NCBI RefSeq assembly: GCF_000328475.2
Contig: NC_026490.1
Coordinates: 1 to 64,000, forward strand
From: Mycosarcoma maydis
Lineage: Eukaryota > Basidiomycota > Ustilaginomycetes > Ustilaginales
DNA: 64,000 nt
Direction: 5' to 3'
Shown: in pieces, positions 32,427 through 41,958 of the stretch
Position numbering within the stretch: the stretch's first letter is position 1
Layout: the number at the start of each line of letters is the position of its first letter
Position numbers and translations under genes: made by a program
The notes under the pieces: generated by a model
Told to the model about the DNA's origin: nothing
Seen by the model: only the letters and a program-made list of their open reading frames with translations
Database searches by the model: none

Positions 32427-35400
32427 ATGAGCGCTGATTCATCCGACTCATCGAGGCAGTCAGACTCTCTCGACCGCTTGGACGATGCCGACAGAAATCA
32501 CGTCCGCAACAAGGTCCTCTCGCTACGTTCAAAGAGGAGAGCCGAAATAAACCTTTCGACAAGACTCATCGCAAACGACACCCTAGGTTCGGATCGATTG
32601 ACATGGGTTGGTGTCGACGACGATCTCGAGCACCTTTCATCGTCTGCCTTCTCCTCTTGTTCCTTGTCTTCTCCCTCCAAGCCATCCAACTCCAGCGAGT
32701 ATCGCAACAGCGGCGATGACGACGACGACGACGCGGACAGCACAATTCTAGGCCATTACATTCAAGCTTTACCAGTTCCGCCAAATAGTCGCCCCTCTCT
32801 CACGCCCAAGCAAATGCATCCGCGCTCCTCATTTGCATCTGAAGAGACGTATATCAGCTCGCACGAGTCCAGCTCACAAATGAGCTGCATGGCAGACGAT
32901 GACGACGTCGATTCGCACAGCTTACATACCACCACAGCCACCGATAGCTCCTCTCCAGCGCCCTCACGGCGCGCTTCCAGCGCGCGTACTAGTATTGCTT
33001 CACATCGAATATCCGAGCAAGTCAGCTGCAAGGATCTCGCAGTCACAGCTCTCCCTGTGCAAGCTTCATCACAGCCGCTTGGTCCACCTCCCGACATGCC
33101 ACTCCCGCCCAAGCCGCTTTGTTCGCCTCGTATTCGAAGTCCAAGCGCTAAGTGGAGAGAGTGTCGGCCATCTCGCACACCTAGTCGCGCGTCTGCGCTC
33201 ACAGCTGCTTCCTTTCGATCTTCCATCAGCGCTCGGTCTAATGCCAAGAGCACCGAATCGAGTCTCGCTTCCCCTCGTCTGATACCCACTTCCAGCCAGC
33301 GCAACGACCAGTCCGATGGCTCTGACGACGAAATCAGCGGCATCCGAAACATTTGCCAACAGTTTCCGTCTCCTTTCTCTTCTAAGGAGGTACTGTCTCC
33401 AGCCACCTCCCGCCTGCTAGAGCAAAGCGACTCAAGGCTTGGTGACCAGGCCTTGCCAGCGTCAGTCTTCTCCGCTACGCCATCGCAGTGGCATAATCCA
33501 ACTTTAAAACCATGCCAACCTTCAAACACAATGGCAAAAAGCACGATGAACTCGTACCCGGACTCCGAGACACCGCACGTCCACGATGACAGATCGAGCT
33601 CTACCAAAGGCCAAAGGGGCAGCGAGGGGGTGTTTTCAGAGATCCTCTGTCTAACCGACAGCACCGACACTCTCGCGAACAGCCAACGAATGTATCGACC
33701 CCCTTATGGCTCCAACGTAAGCGTAGCTAAAGTCGGTCTCGGCGCCTATACGCTTTCTCGTTACGATTCGCAACATTCGCAGCTTTCTGCAAGTAAAACG
33801 AAGCAGACCGCTCCACACGCAAAGTTAAGTCAACCTATGACGACGCGAGGGGTGCAAAACGAGCGTAAGCAAATGGCCAAAACCAAAACACGTGAAACAA
33901 GAATTCATCACCAGCGGAGCGATACCCTGTCTCGGAGTATGAGCGAGCTCATGGTGGCTCTCGATCTTGAAGCAAACGAGTGGGGACAGCGCTTGAGCAA
34001 GTCCGAAAACACCGGTTCTTGCAACGAGCAGCAGACCGAAATTGCACAGGCCCAAGCATCTCAAGCGATCCCTGCCATGCGTCATGCTGCCCTCTCTCAC
34101 AGTGATAGCAGCCAAAGTTCAGAGCAGCTGGACCTCGTAGCCTCTGATTCGTTGCCATCATTGAGCTCTTCTGGATCGCAAGCAATCTCGCTCGATGACT
34201 CGCATGGCCCAGCAACTGCTGAATCATCGCTCACACGACCCAACACCGCAACGAGCTCGGCATCATATGACGGCGAGGCTGACGCCACTGACGAAAGCCG
34301 CACCAGCACCGACCTTCGTTCTATCTACGAAGCATACAGACTCTCCTCAAGCACGATGGCTTCGCATCTCACGGCGCCCGTTGTCCGCATCGAGGATCCT
34401 GAGGGTGACCAGGTCGCAGATTCCGAGCTCGATGGCAACTCGTCCTCGGACGACATGCCTAGAAAGCGCAACAAGTCGAGTCGCAAGAAAAGCCTCGGCT
34501 TCGAGGACCAGCGAGCTGCGTTGCGATCCCGTCCTTTCTCGCCGCATCGCTCTGCGTCTCTTTCTTCCAAACCGAGCCAGGCTTTCCGCTCAACGCTGTT
34601 ACCTACACAGGAGGAGATGGCGGCATCGCATGACGATCCTCCCAGCGCGGCGGCTAACACAGATGCTGATCCCTACGCTTTCTATGAGTTTTCGCCCAGC
34701 TTGCCACCTTTCATGCCAGCCGGAGTGTCGCCACGTGATCTGACTGGCAGAGGCACATGGTCGAGCATCGTGGCTCGTGCATCCGAGACTATGCGCCGCC
34801 AGCCCTCGATAACGTCGATAGATTCATTCGCCACCGCTGGCTCTGGTCCCGTCTCTCTGAGGGAGATTCGTGCCGTTGTCCAGGCCAAACAAAAACATGC
34901 CGATGCCGCTCATCGCGCTCGTGAGCAAATGTCGGATCAATTTGCGACTATGAGCTATCGGCCTTTCGCCATTCACCAACACGCGGCTTCTTTCGCCAAT
35001 CAGGCGGTCGCATGGGAGGGTCAACGCTCCTCGGTCTCTTCGATCGCGGGTGCTAGCAGCCTTTGTGAAGGCATGACGTCTGGCCGCAGCTCATCGATCA
35101 GCTGTCCTGCATATGCGGAGTCGATGGCTCCTAGCGTTGCTGATTACGGCACACGTTGGCCGGTTGCTGTTGGGGCTGATCAGGGCGTCGGGCCCGACGA
35201 TGTTTCTTCTATCCTCAGCACCAAGTCGTTCTGGCTGTCGAGGCGTCCTTCAGCTAGTCAACCTCCGGCAAAGGTGTACGTTGAATTTTGCATGCAAACA
35301 TCGCCTCAGCCGTCGCCCACCGAGTCGCTTTATCCACCTCTCGATTCGCTCACTGTCGACGACGGAGTGTCTCGAGCGGATGCACAGGTTGGAAGCGACG

Positions 35401-37565
35401 TTCAAGAAGACCATGTTGTCCAGCATGACCGCGAATTGGACAACTTGGCCACTGACGCTCCTCTGCAGCGTCGCAAGAGCATAGCGTCGCATGTTAGCAT
35501 GCATAATCTGGACTTTAAACTGGATCAGCCTGGTCTGTGGCCTTCGCGCATTCGAGCACCACGCCTGTCGTCGACCCCGCGAAGGGGGAGTGAAGCGCGT
35601 CACAAAGGCACAACATCACATGGTGGAGAGGTGGACAGCGACGAAGAGTCAGAACTGGACGTCCATGCTGAGCTTGAGGACCTCGCAGAGCGCTCAGGAG
35701 TGTTGGATGCTTCACGAGGATTCAAACGTAAGCTTCACACCTCTGCAGCGAGCGTTGACAAGACCAGCACCGACAATGACAGCAATCAACGTCCGATCGC
35801 TTCCATCCCGGCCAGATCACGCCGCATCTCGGCGGCTTTGAGCCGTATACGCTCTCAACGTGCTTCACGCAGCGCGGGCTGGACCAGCTCGGACGATGAG
35901 CTTGACGAGGCAAACACAGCAGCACCGAAGACACCACACAGGATAGCGGCATCTGGTCGGCCTTCTCTGCCAGGAAGCGTTCCCGCCAAAGACAGATGCA
36001 GCACCGTGCCTCTGCGTAGATCAAAGTCGATGGCATCGATGAGAGCTATGAAGCGCCATGATTCGTCTCGGAACATGCTTCGAGCTCGATCTCCCAGCCC
36101 CGATCTCAGCGCCTTGACGCATCCGAGCGACGATGAAGAGGTGCTTCTCACCGCAGATTTTGACATGGACGCGACTGGGCATTTTTGCGCAACAATCTTG
36201 GATGAGGAGTTCGACATGATGGTTGGCCAGACGATTACGACACGCTTCTCTGGATCAGGCAAGGCAAACAGTCAGCCCAAAACTCAAAATGGCATAAGCG
36301 AAGCAGCAGACACGCAGGGCACACGCGCCACCGCCAAGAAGAGCAGTTACCCCGTCGATGATGACGTTCTTTCCGGCACTGAGGACAGCAAGGACTCGCA
36401 GCAGACGGTACAGATGCACGCACGCTCAAGAACGAGCTCGATGAGCAGTGTGATTGAAATGATCCAGGAAGCCGATGAATTGCTTTCATCAAACGGACAC
36501 TCGATCGGACACAGCTCGAGCCACGACACCAACGTCAGCGACTCGGGCGGAACCAGTGGCCATGATCCTCAGAGACCGAACCAGGTGGTAGCCGAAATTC
36601 TGCGAAGTCGCATGTCGATGAGGTCAAGAGGCCTTCCGACTCCAATTACGCTTGCAACCGCGCGTTCAGTGCACTCGGCTAGCATTGCGACCAACACGGA
36701 AAAACCTGCGGCAGAAGAGACCAAGGTCGGTGCGGATCTCGAGGACGAGGCTCCGTCGCCAAATTTGCAAGACACGCCAGACACCATGGCCGGGTCCGAA
36801 ATTTGGAGCGCTTTTCACGCGGATCGATCGAGTACGGCTTCGACCGCCACAACGTGGTCGAACCGTAGCATTGATCTGGCCCAGCCTGCGACGCGAACAA
36901 GCTTGCCAACAGTCGATGTGGTCAAGGAGGAGGAGAGTGGATCGCATTCCCGCATTGCAACGGACGATACGCGTCTGACAGAGAAGCAAGGTGCAGCGGA
37001 CGCAAGTGCGAGTAAAATGAGCCCGCACCTGCGCAGGAAGAGCAGCTGCCTTCCTGTAGCTCGGCCCACAAACCAAAAGCAATCACGACCATCGCTTCCT
37101 CTTGCTCCCAAGTCGAGCTCTCTGGCGGCATCAGTGGCCAGTACGAAGACGATGAACAAAGCCGCCGTGCCCTCCACCGCGGCGATGCGACGGTACCAAA
37201 GCGTGTCAGGCCTTCAAGCGCGCGCTGCAGACGTCGAGAGGAGCAACGTGGAATCCCAGCGTCTGGTCGCAAGCCAAGGCGCAAGCGCCACAGCGCATCC
37301 AAGTGGCGGCTGCCTCAGAACGCCGTCCAAGCCAATTCGCGGCGTTGTGAGAGAAGGTGTGACGCCGTCCAAATTACCGAGCCTGAGATCCGCGGCGAGC
37401 ACGTCTTCATTGAGATCACGAGCAGCGGTTCAGAAAGAACCTTCACCACGGACACTCACTTCGAGGCTGCGAACTCCGAACGCACCTGGACGAAGCCAAC
37501 TGCCGTGCCTGGTCGCCGTACGCGCAAGTGGTCTGTCACGACCCGCTTCAGCATCGACCAACTAG
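32427..37565 (+). CDS. Large serine-rich protein of unknown function (1712 aa)
   Basis: A single uninterrupted frame from ATG 32427. Composition is dominated by Ser, with Arg, Thr, Ala, Asp and Pro; most of the protein should be disordered. Acidic stretches occur (for example SGDDDDDDADSTI near residue 98), as do many RxxS-type basophilic kinase-like sites (RRKS, RRGS, RKSSC). More structured parts may lie near residues 750-870 (SFATAGSGPVSLREIRAVVQ, AAHRAREQMSDQFATMSYRP) and near 1260-1290 (TGHFCATILDEEFDMMVGQT). The C-terminus is basic with repeated TPSK/SKLPSLRS motifs, reminiscent of microtubule- or cortex-binding regions, but no domain was recognised. The leader upstream is long and pyrimidine-rich. 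Confidence 0.85.
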   Translation: MSADSSDSSRQSDSLDRLDDADRNHVRNKVLSLRSKRRAEINLSTRLIANDTLGSDRLTWVGVDDDLEHLSSSAFSSCSLSSPSKPSNSSEYRNSGDDDDDDADSTILGHYIQALPVPPNSRPSLTPKQMHPRSSFASEETYISSHESSSQMSCMADDDDVDSHSLHTTTATDSSSPAPSRRASSARTSIASHRISEQVSCKDLAVTALPVQASSQPLGPPPDMPLPPKPLCSPRIRSPSAKWRECRPSRTPSRASALTAASFRSSISARSNAKSTESSLASPRLIPTSSQRNDQSDGSDDEISGIRNICQQFPSPFSSKEVLSPATSRLLEQSDSRLGDQALPASVFSATPSQWHNPTLKPCQPSNTMAKSTMNSYPDSETPHVHDDRSSSTKGQRGSEGVFSEILCLTDSTDTLANSQRMYRPPYGSNVSVAKVGLGAYTLSRYDSQHSQLSASKTKQTAPHAKLSQPMTTRGVQNERKQMAKTKTRETRIHHQRSDTLSRSMSELMVALDLEANEWGQRLSKSENTGSCNEQQTEIAQAQASQAIPAMRHAALSHSDSSQSSEQLDLVASDSLPSLSSSGSQAISLDDSHGPATAESSLTRPNTATSSASYDGEADATDESRTSTDLRSIYEAYRLSSSTMASHLTAPVVRIEDPEGDQVADSELDGNSSSDDMPRKRNKSSRKKSLGFEDQRAALRSRPFSPHRSASLSSKPSQAFRSTLLPTQEEMAASHDDPPSAAANTDADPYAFYEFSPSLPPFMPAGVSPRDLTGRGTWSSIVARASETMRRQPSITSIDSFATAGSGPVSLREIRAVVQAKQKHADAAHRAREQMSDQFATMSYRPFAIHQHAASFANQAVAWEGQRSSVSSIAGASSLCEGMTSGRSSSISCPAYAESMAPSVADYGTRWPVAVGADQGVGPDDVSSILSTKSFWLSRRPSASQPPAKVYVEFCMQTSPQPSPTESLYPPLDSLTVDDGVSRADAQVGSDVQEDHVVQHDRELDNLATDAPLQRRKSIASHVSMHNLDFKLDQPGLWPSRIRAPRLSSTPRRGSEARHKGTTSHGGEVDSDEESELDVHAELEDLAERSGVLDASRGFKRKLHTSAASVDKTSTDNDSNQRPIASIPARSRRISAALSRIRSQRASRSAGWTSSDDELDEANTAAPKTPHRIAASGRPSLPGSVPAKDRCSTVPLRRSKSMASMRAMKRHDSSRNMLRARSPSPDLSALTHPSDDEEVLLTADFDMDATGHFCATILDEEFDMMVGQTITTRFSGSGKANSQPKTQNGISEAADTQGTRATAKKSSYPVDDDVLSGTEDSKDSQQTVQMHARSRTSSMSSVIEMIQEADELLSSNGHSIGHSSSHDTNVSDSGGTSGHDPQRPNQVVAEILRSRMSMRSRGLPTPITLATARSVHSASIATNTEKPAAEETKVGADLEDEAPSPNLQDTPDTMAGSEIWSAFHADRSSTASTATTWSNRSIDLAQPATRTSLPTVDVVKEEESGSHSRIATDDTRLTEKQGAADASASKMSPHLRRKSSCLPVARPTNQKQSRPSLPLAPKSSSLAASVASTKTMNKAAVPSTAAMRRYQSVSGLQARAADVERSNVESQRLVASQGASATAHPSGGCLRTPSKPIRGVVREGVTPSKLPSLRSAASTSSLRSRAAVQKEPSPRTLTSRLRTPNAPGRSQLPCLVAVRASGLSRPASASTN

Positions 37566-38220
37566 ATCGCGTCGTCAACGATCACACGCAGACTCGTACT
37601 TATTTGATCGTCATCTTGACGATTTTGTCTTCCACTACCTGCTCTGTTTGTCTCTTCTATATACCCTTTCTTAAACTTTGACTTGTCGAGATGGTCAAGG
37701 ATGCAGCTCGACTGTTGTTGTAATCTGGACCACCCAGGTTGGAATCTGGTGACAGTGTGGGAATCACCAGGCTGCGATCCGATGCGTGAGTGAGTCGTTA
37801 CTGTGCGATTGGAAGTTCGTGGTTGCCTCGGATCAGAATCACGAAGCCAGAGTCTTTGAAGAGGTTTGGCGCAGCTTCACGATTCGTGTTTCCGATTGGC
37901 TTTGCTTGTGCTAAAACAGTCTCAAATCTTGCCACAAAGGAGGAAGAGCGGAAAAGCGATGCTCCGCGGAGGTGCATGCACATTACCAATCGTGAATCCT
38001 GTAGCGGAGATGGAGCCTCTGTGTCCAAATGCGTATTTATTGACAACCACGACCGTGGACGCACGACATTCGTGAATGATTGTGCGATCGATTTGATCAA
38101 GAGGCCAGCCAAATTGGCTCACCGTAGTCGTGTTTTCTATCATCAAGTGCAGCATGGCACCGTCGTCAACCATCAGAAAAGCGCACGGATCAGAGCAGAC
38201 GACTGACGTGCCAATCGAGC
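37566..38220. other. Intergenic region before the methyltransferase gene
   Basis: About 655 bp with no supported gene. It contains single heptamer-like words (around 37880, 37990, 38070) and should include the 3' UTR of the large gene and the promoter of the methyltransferase gene. Confidence 0.5.
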
Positions 38221-39075
38221 ATGTCGGAATCAAATGCATCATACACACAAGGATACTCGGAAGCTGTGCTAAGGTCCCATGCCTCACGTACGGCTGAGAC
38301 GTGCGCGGCGTTCCTGCTTCCACATCTGAAGCCAGATGCCAAAGTCCTCGATATCGGCTGTGGACCGGGAACGATCACGACCTCGCTTGCGAAATACATC
38401 CCTGACGGAAGCATCATCGGTACTGACTACTCTGCTGAAGTGGTCGCCGAAGCACAAAAGCGGCTTGATCGCATACGCACCGAAGCGACTTGGGACGCTG
38501 AGCGCTACTCTGCTGAAAGGTGCAGCTTTCAGACTGCGTCGGTTTTTCAATTACCATTCCCGGACGATTCGTTCGACATCGTCTACTGTCACCAGGTGCT
38601 GATGCATCTTCCCCAGCCCGTGAATGCGCTCAAGGAGATGCGTCGAGTCTGCAAACCCGGTGGAATCGTCGGAGCTCGCGAAGCTGATTTTGGCGACTCG
38701 ATCCTCTACCCTCCAACAGAGACCTTTCAGCTCTGGCTCAAGACGTGCGAAGCCATCTTTTGCTCGGCCGGAGCCGAGCCGCAAGCGGGACGAAGACTGA
38801 TACGCTGGGCTATTGATGCAGGCTATTCAGCAGGAACAGAGAACATCACCTACTCGTCAAGTAACATGGCCTACGGTGGACAACCACACGCCAAATTTTG
38901 GGGTCAGATGTGGGCCGAACGTATCGCCGCCGAGTCGTGGAAGAAGCAGGCTCTGGACACAGGAGAAGCGACTGAGCAGCAAATTGAGCAGATGCACCAG
39001 GACTGGCTCAGTTGGAGTGATACGCCAGACGGTGTCTTGGTCATCGTTTGCGGCGAGATACTTCTGCGTAAATGA
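38221..39075 (+). CDS. Class I SAM-dependent methyltransferase (UbiE/SmtA-like)
   Basis: A 284-residue intron-free protein. The SAM-binding motif I is VLDIGCGPG at residues 42-50; GTDYSAE follows as the acidic-loop motif, then FPDDSFDIVYCHQVLMHL (motif post I to II) and LKEMRRVCKPGGIVGAREAD (motif III region). The C-terminal part carries an Asp/Trp-rich substrate lid (WLSWSDTPDGVLVIVCGEIL). No targeting sequence. The family includes small-molecule O-, C- and N-methyltransferases; substrate cannot be told from sequence. First of three genes on the same strand, followed 556 bp later by the DUF1772 gene, so it may act in a common pathway. Confidence 0.9.
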   Translation: MSESNASYTQGYSEAVLRSHASRTAETCAAFLLPHLKPDAKVLDIGCGPGTITTSLAKYIPDGSIIGTDYSAEVVAEAQKRLDRIRTEATWDAERYSAERCSFQTASVFQLPFPDDSFDIVYCHQVLMHLPQPVNALKEMRRVCKPGGIVGAREADFGDSILYPPTETFQLWLKTCEAIFCSAGAEPQAGRRLIRWAIDAGYSAGTENITYSSSNMAYGGQPHAKFWGQMWAERIAAESWKKQALDTGEATEQQIEQMHQDWLSWSDTPDGVLVIVCGEILLRK

Positions 39076-39631
39076 TCCAGAGTGCAGCTAGCTAGGCCGA
39101 CCACCGTACATCGTGCTGCTGCAGCGTCAACAGCCCAGAGAAAGAGTTTGAGACAGAGCACCTACGTTCTGTACAGAGATGCCGCGGACCGCGGTATGTT
39201 GTAGTTAGATGATTTTGTATCACAGCACGCAGTATTCGTGATTGTGTATGTGACTCGTTATTAACTTAGTAAAGATCGAATGGTTAGTACAATACTCGTG
39301 ATTACTGTGCGCAACCGTGACTCCTGTCCCATCTGCGGACGTGCTCCTTTCGATCGAGTTGACACGGTGAAAGGGTTCAAGCAGCGACGTTCTTGGGTGC
39401 AACAAGTCCGCGGTTAGATGCAACGCAGTTGGACGCGCTCCTATTGAGCAGGGTAGCTCATGACTGAAAAGATGCTAGACTAGTCGGTCGCGACATTATA
39501 TAAGTTCTTACAGGTCTGCTACATGTGCTGTGGCGTCCATGCCCCATTACCTTTCGTCCTCATCGACCTCTGACAAGCACCTTCTGCCAGCGAGCCCGCG
39601 TTCATCTTGGTTCCTCTGATCGCTGCTCAAG
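39076..39631. promoter_or_regulatory. Upstream region of the DUF1772 gene with TATA box
   Basis: A TATATAA element lies at about 39498-39504, roughly 130 bp before the ATG. The rest contains the methyltransferase 3' end and no gene. Confidence 0.5.
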
Positions 39632-40189
39632 ATGTCGGCTCCGATCACAGCACTCGTCGGTCTCACCTGTTCCGGCCTCGTCTCTGGCCTCACGTTGGCT
39701 TACCCACTATTGATCAACACTCACTTCATCGATCAGCAGGGAGCCAAGATTGCGCCGGCAGCTCTTCATGTCAATCTCGGTATTGCGCAAAGGCTGACTT
39801 TGTGGGAACGCGCCTTCAAGGCAGGTTATGTCGTACCTGCACTTTCGCTGCTCACTGCTGTTACGCTGGCCACCTTTGCCCTCAACAACGATCCCAGCCA
39901 TGACAAGACTGCATTCGCAAAGCGTGTAGGTAGCAACTGGGTGCAACGCAAGAAAACCATTCTCGCATCAGCCGCTTTGACTGGAAGCTTGATCGTCTTT
40001 ACTGTCCTCGCGATTGCTCCAACGAATACCAAGCTCATGGCTCTCAGGCAGACTGCTAACAACAAGGAGGCTGTCGACGTGAAACAAGCCGAAGCGTTGC
40101 TACGAAAGTGGACGCAGCTCCACAACGTGCGCGTCAGCGCTGCTCTGGGTGGGTTTGTCCTCGCTTTATACTCATTTGTCGTGCTTTAG
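39632..40189 (+). CDS. DUF1772 (anthrone-oxygenase-like) membrane protein
   Basis: A 185-residue protein from ATG 39632 with four hydrophobic segments: ITALVGLTCSGLVSGLTLAY, AGYVVPALSLLTAVTLATFA, TILASAALTGSLIVFTVLAI and SAALGGFVLALYSFVVL. The C-terminal LLRKWTQLHNVR before the last helix is the conserved R..W...H..R pattern of the DUF1772 family. Fungal members include anthrone oxygenases of polyketide clusters, but many DUF1772 proteins have no known role. It lies between a methyltransferase and a CmcJ-like oxygenase on the same strand, which supports a metabolic rather than structural function. No introns. Confidence 0.85.
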   Translation: MSAPITALVGLTCSGLVSGLTLAYPLLINTHFIDQQGAKIAPAALHVNLGIAQRLTLWERAFKAGYVVPALSLLTAVTLATFALNNDPSHDKTAFAKRVGSNWVQRKKTILASAALTGSLIVFTVLAIAPTNTKLMALRQTANNKEAVDVKQAEALLRKWTQLHNVRVSAALGGFVLALYSFVVL

Positions 40190-40630
40190 CTCACTGGCGA
40201 GTACCTTTACATGTCTTTGAACATGTCTTTGTCCCCATCGGCCTTTGCGGATCGTTGGAAGTGATGTGACGTCCAATAGCATCTTCACGACTGGGCGTAT
40301 TTTCGTAGGACCTGTCCCGTTGCGTGTTGCAACCTCGAATCGTGAATCACGAATCGTGAATGTCGCTTTTTAATTTCTATTAATTGTACGAATTTGATGT
40401 CCAAGATTAACTTGAGTTTTAAGTTGGTTTACGATTTCTTGTCAGCGCTAGAGACCCAGATAGCCGGACAGGCGGCTTCCTGCATGGTGCAGGTTTTCCC
40501 CCACTCTAAACCTTGGGTTCTCGATAAGGTTTGGCCACCCTTGTAATTCTATCTGTCCTCCCGCCTTTGCATGCTCATGCTCGTTACCAAGCTCTGTTCA
40601 TCATAAATCTGTGTATCCACCACCACGATC
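40190..40630. other. Intergenic region before the CmcJ-like gene
   Basis: About 440 bp. Contains the heptamer array 40341-40361 and an AT-rich stretch (about 40363-40440). No gene. Promoter of the CmcJ-like gene expected here. Confidence 0.5.
40341..40361. repeat. Heptamer array CGTGAAT-CACGAAT-CGTGAAT
   Basis: Three contiguous units, with alternate orientation, inside the four-gene set at 38-43 kb. Confidence 0.85.
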
Positions 40631-41674
40631 ATGACCATCTCAATTGGCAGCACACGAGCTGCAGAAATGGAAAAGGGAAGCGTGCTTGGCGAGCTTCTCT
40701 TCACCTACTCGGACGACGAATTGGACCATGACCCCAACACTTATCTCGAACCTCAGACCCCTCACCGTGAGCGACCAAAGAGAGCGATATGGAAGCAACT
40801 CTCGTCTCTTCGACCGCAACTCGACTTCCTGTCGACTTGCTCAAAAGAGCAACAGCTCGATTTTGTCAGATCAAGTCTGGCCCAACGTGGATTTGCAGCA
40901 TTACCTCACCATAGCCGAGTTCTTGCGCAGCAGGGCATCGAATCGCAGCCAGACTACTCTGCGTTTGTCCAGGAGAACTTGGACTTGATGAAAAACATCA
41001 CCGGTGCGGACCATGTCATTCTGTGGAACACGGCCAAGCGCGACTCGACCGTCTCTGTATCTGCCAGCTTGTCTGACGATCACCAACGACAACGTCAACC
41101 ACAAGGCATCGAGTCAAGGTTTGACCAACCGCTCGAGCCACCAGCCCTTTATGCCCACATTGATCAGGACCCCACCTACGGCATAAAGGTGTGCTCGATG
41201 GCAATTGCAGGTACGCCATCGTTGCTCGACCAGCCAACTGCTATGGATCCGTTCGAGGCGATCGACAGGCAATTAGCCAAAGAGTTTTCCAGAACAATGA
41301 TAATCAATCTCTGGAGGCCCGTGGGAGGCACCGTATACGCAAAACCTCTGGCGGTAGCCGACTATAGGTCGCTCAACAAAAAATCGCTGTCGAGACATGC
41401 CAATCCTTTCGGATGCGGCTACGATATCCACGCTCATGCCGATCAACAGTGGTACTTTATTCCTCACCAGACCAACGACGAGATCCTCGTCTTTAAATGC
41501 TACGACTCGCTCTCGCTTCAACAGCAACAATCGTTGGACTCCAATGACGAAGCCGAGGCCCTCTATGGAGCTCACTGTGCAGTCACAAGCCTAAAAGGTG
41601 ACTATCCCACTCCACCGCCCGACGCTCCACCAAGGAAGAGCGTCGAATTCCGCTTCGTCGCTGTCTGGCGTTGA
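40631..41674 (+). CDS. CmcJ/NvfI-like non-heme iron oxygenase-type protein
   Basis: A 347-residue intron-free protein from ATG 40631. The key region is YAHIDQDPTYGIK (His-X-Asp iron-ligand-like pair), then TMIINLWRPVGGTVYAKPLA followed by VADYRSL, and a later QQWYFIPHQTNDEILVFKCYDS with His and Asp/Glu. This layout fits the fungal CmcJ-like family (annotated 7-alpha-cephem-methoxylase P8 or NvfI/AsqJ-relative hydroxylases), where Fe(II)/2-oxoglutarate enzymes of meroterpenoid and gibberellin-type pathways occur. The Arg of LWRP is the expected 2-oxoglutarate contact. Substrate unknown. It is the third same-strand gene after the methyltransferase and DUF1772 genes and converges on the membrane-protein gene. 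Confidence 0.85.
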   Translation: MTISIGSTRAAEMEKGSVLGELLFTYSDDELDHDPNTYLEPQTPHRERPKRAIWKQLSSLRPQLDFLSTCSKEQQLDFVRSSLAQRGFAALPHHSRVLAQQGIESQPDYSAFVQENLDLMKNITGADHVILWNTAKRDSTVSVSASLSDDHQRQRQPQGIESRFDQPLEPPALYAHIDQDPTYGIKVCSMAIAGTPSLLDQPTAMDPFEAIDRQLAKEFSRTMIINLWRPVGGTVYAKPLAVADYRSLNKKSLSRHANPFGCGYDIHAHADQQWYFIPHQTNDEILVFKCYDSLSLQQQQSLDSNDEAEALYGAHCAVTSLKGDYPTPPPDAPPRKSVEFRFVAVWR

Positions 41675-41958
41675 CCCGCCGGACAGTTTTCGCGATTCGG
41701 ACACAGTACACATGATTCAATTCGTTTGTTCTTCATCGAAAGCGAAATTGTGTTTGCTGAACGAGCTGGTCATCAAGTATTCATGGTTGAAAACAGGAGA
41801 CGTGCGCCTAAATTATGCAGACGATACAGATACTTCCCTCCGCAAGCGTGACTCTGGGCGAGTGGCGAAGAACGTCATTGTTAGGATAGTGGCGCTGATG
41901 AATTCCATCAAAGTCACCATACACGTCTCCTCAATAACAAATTGTCGTGTGAGGCCGT

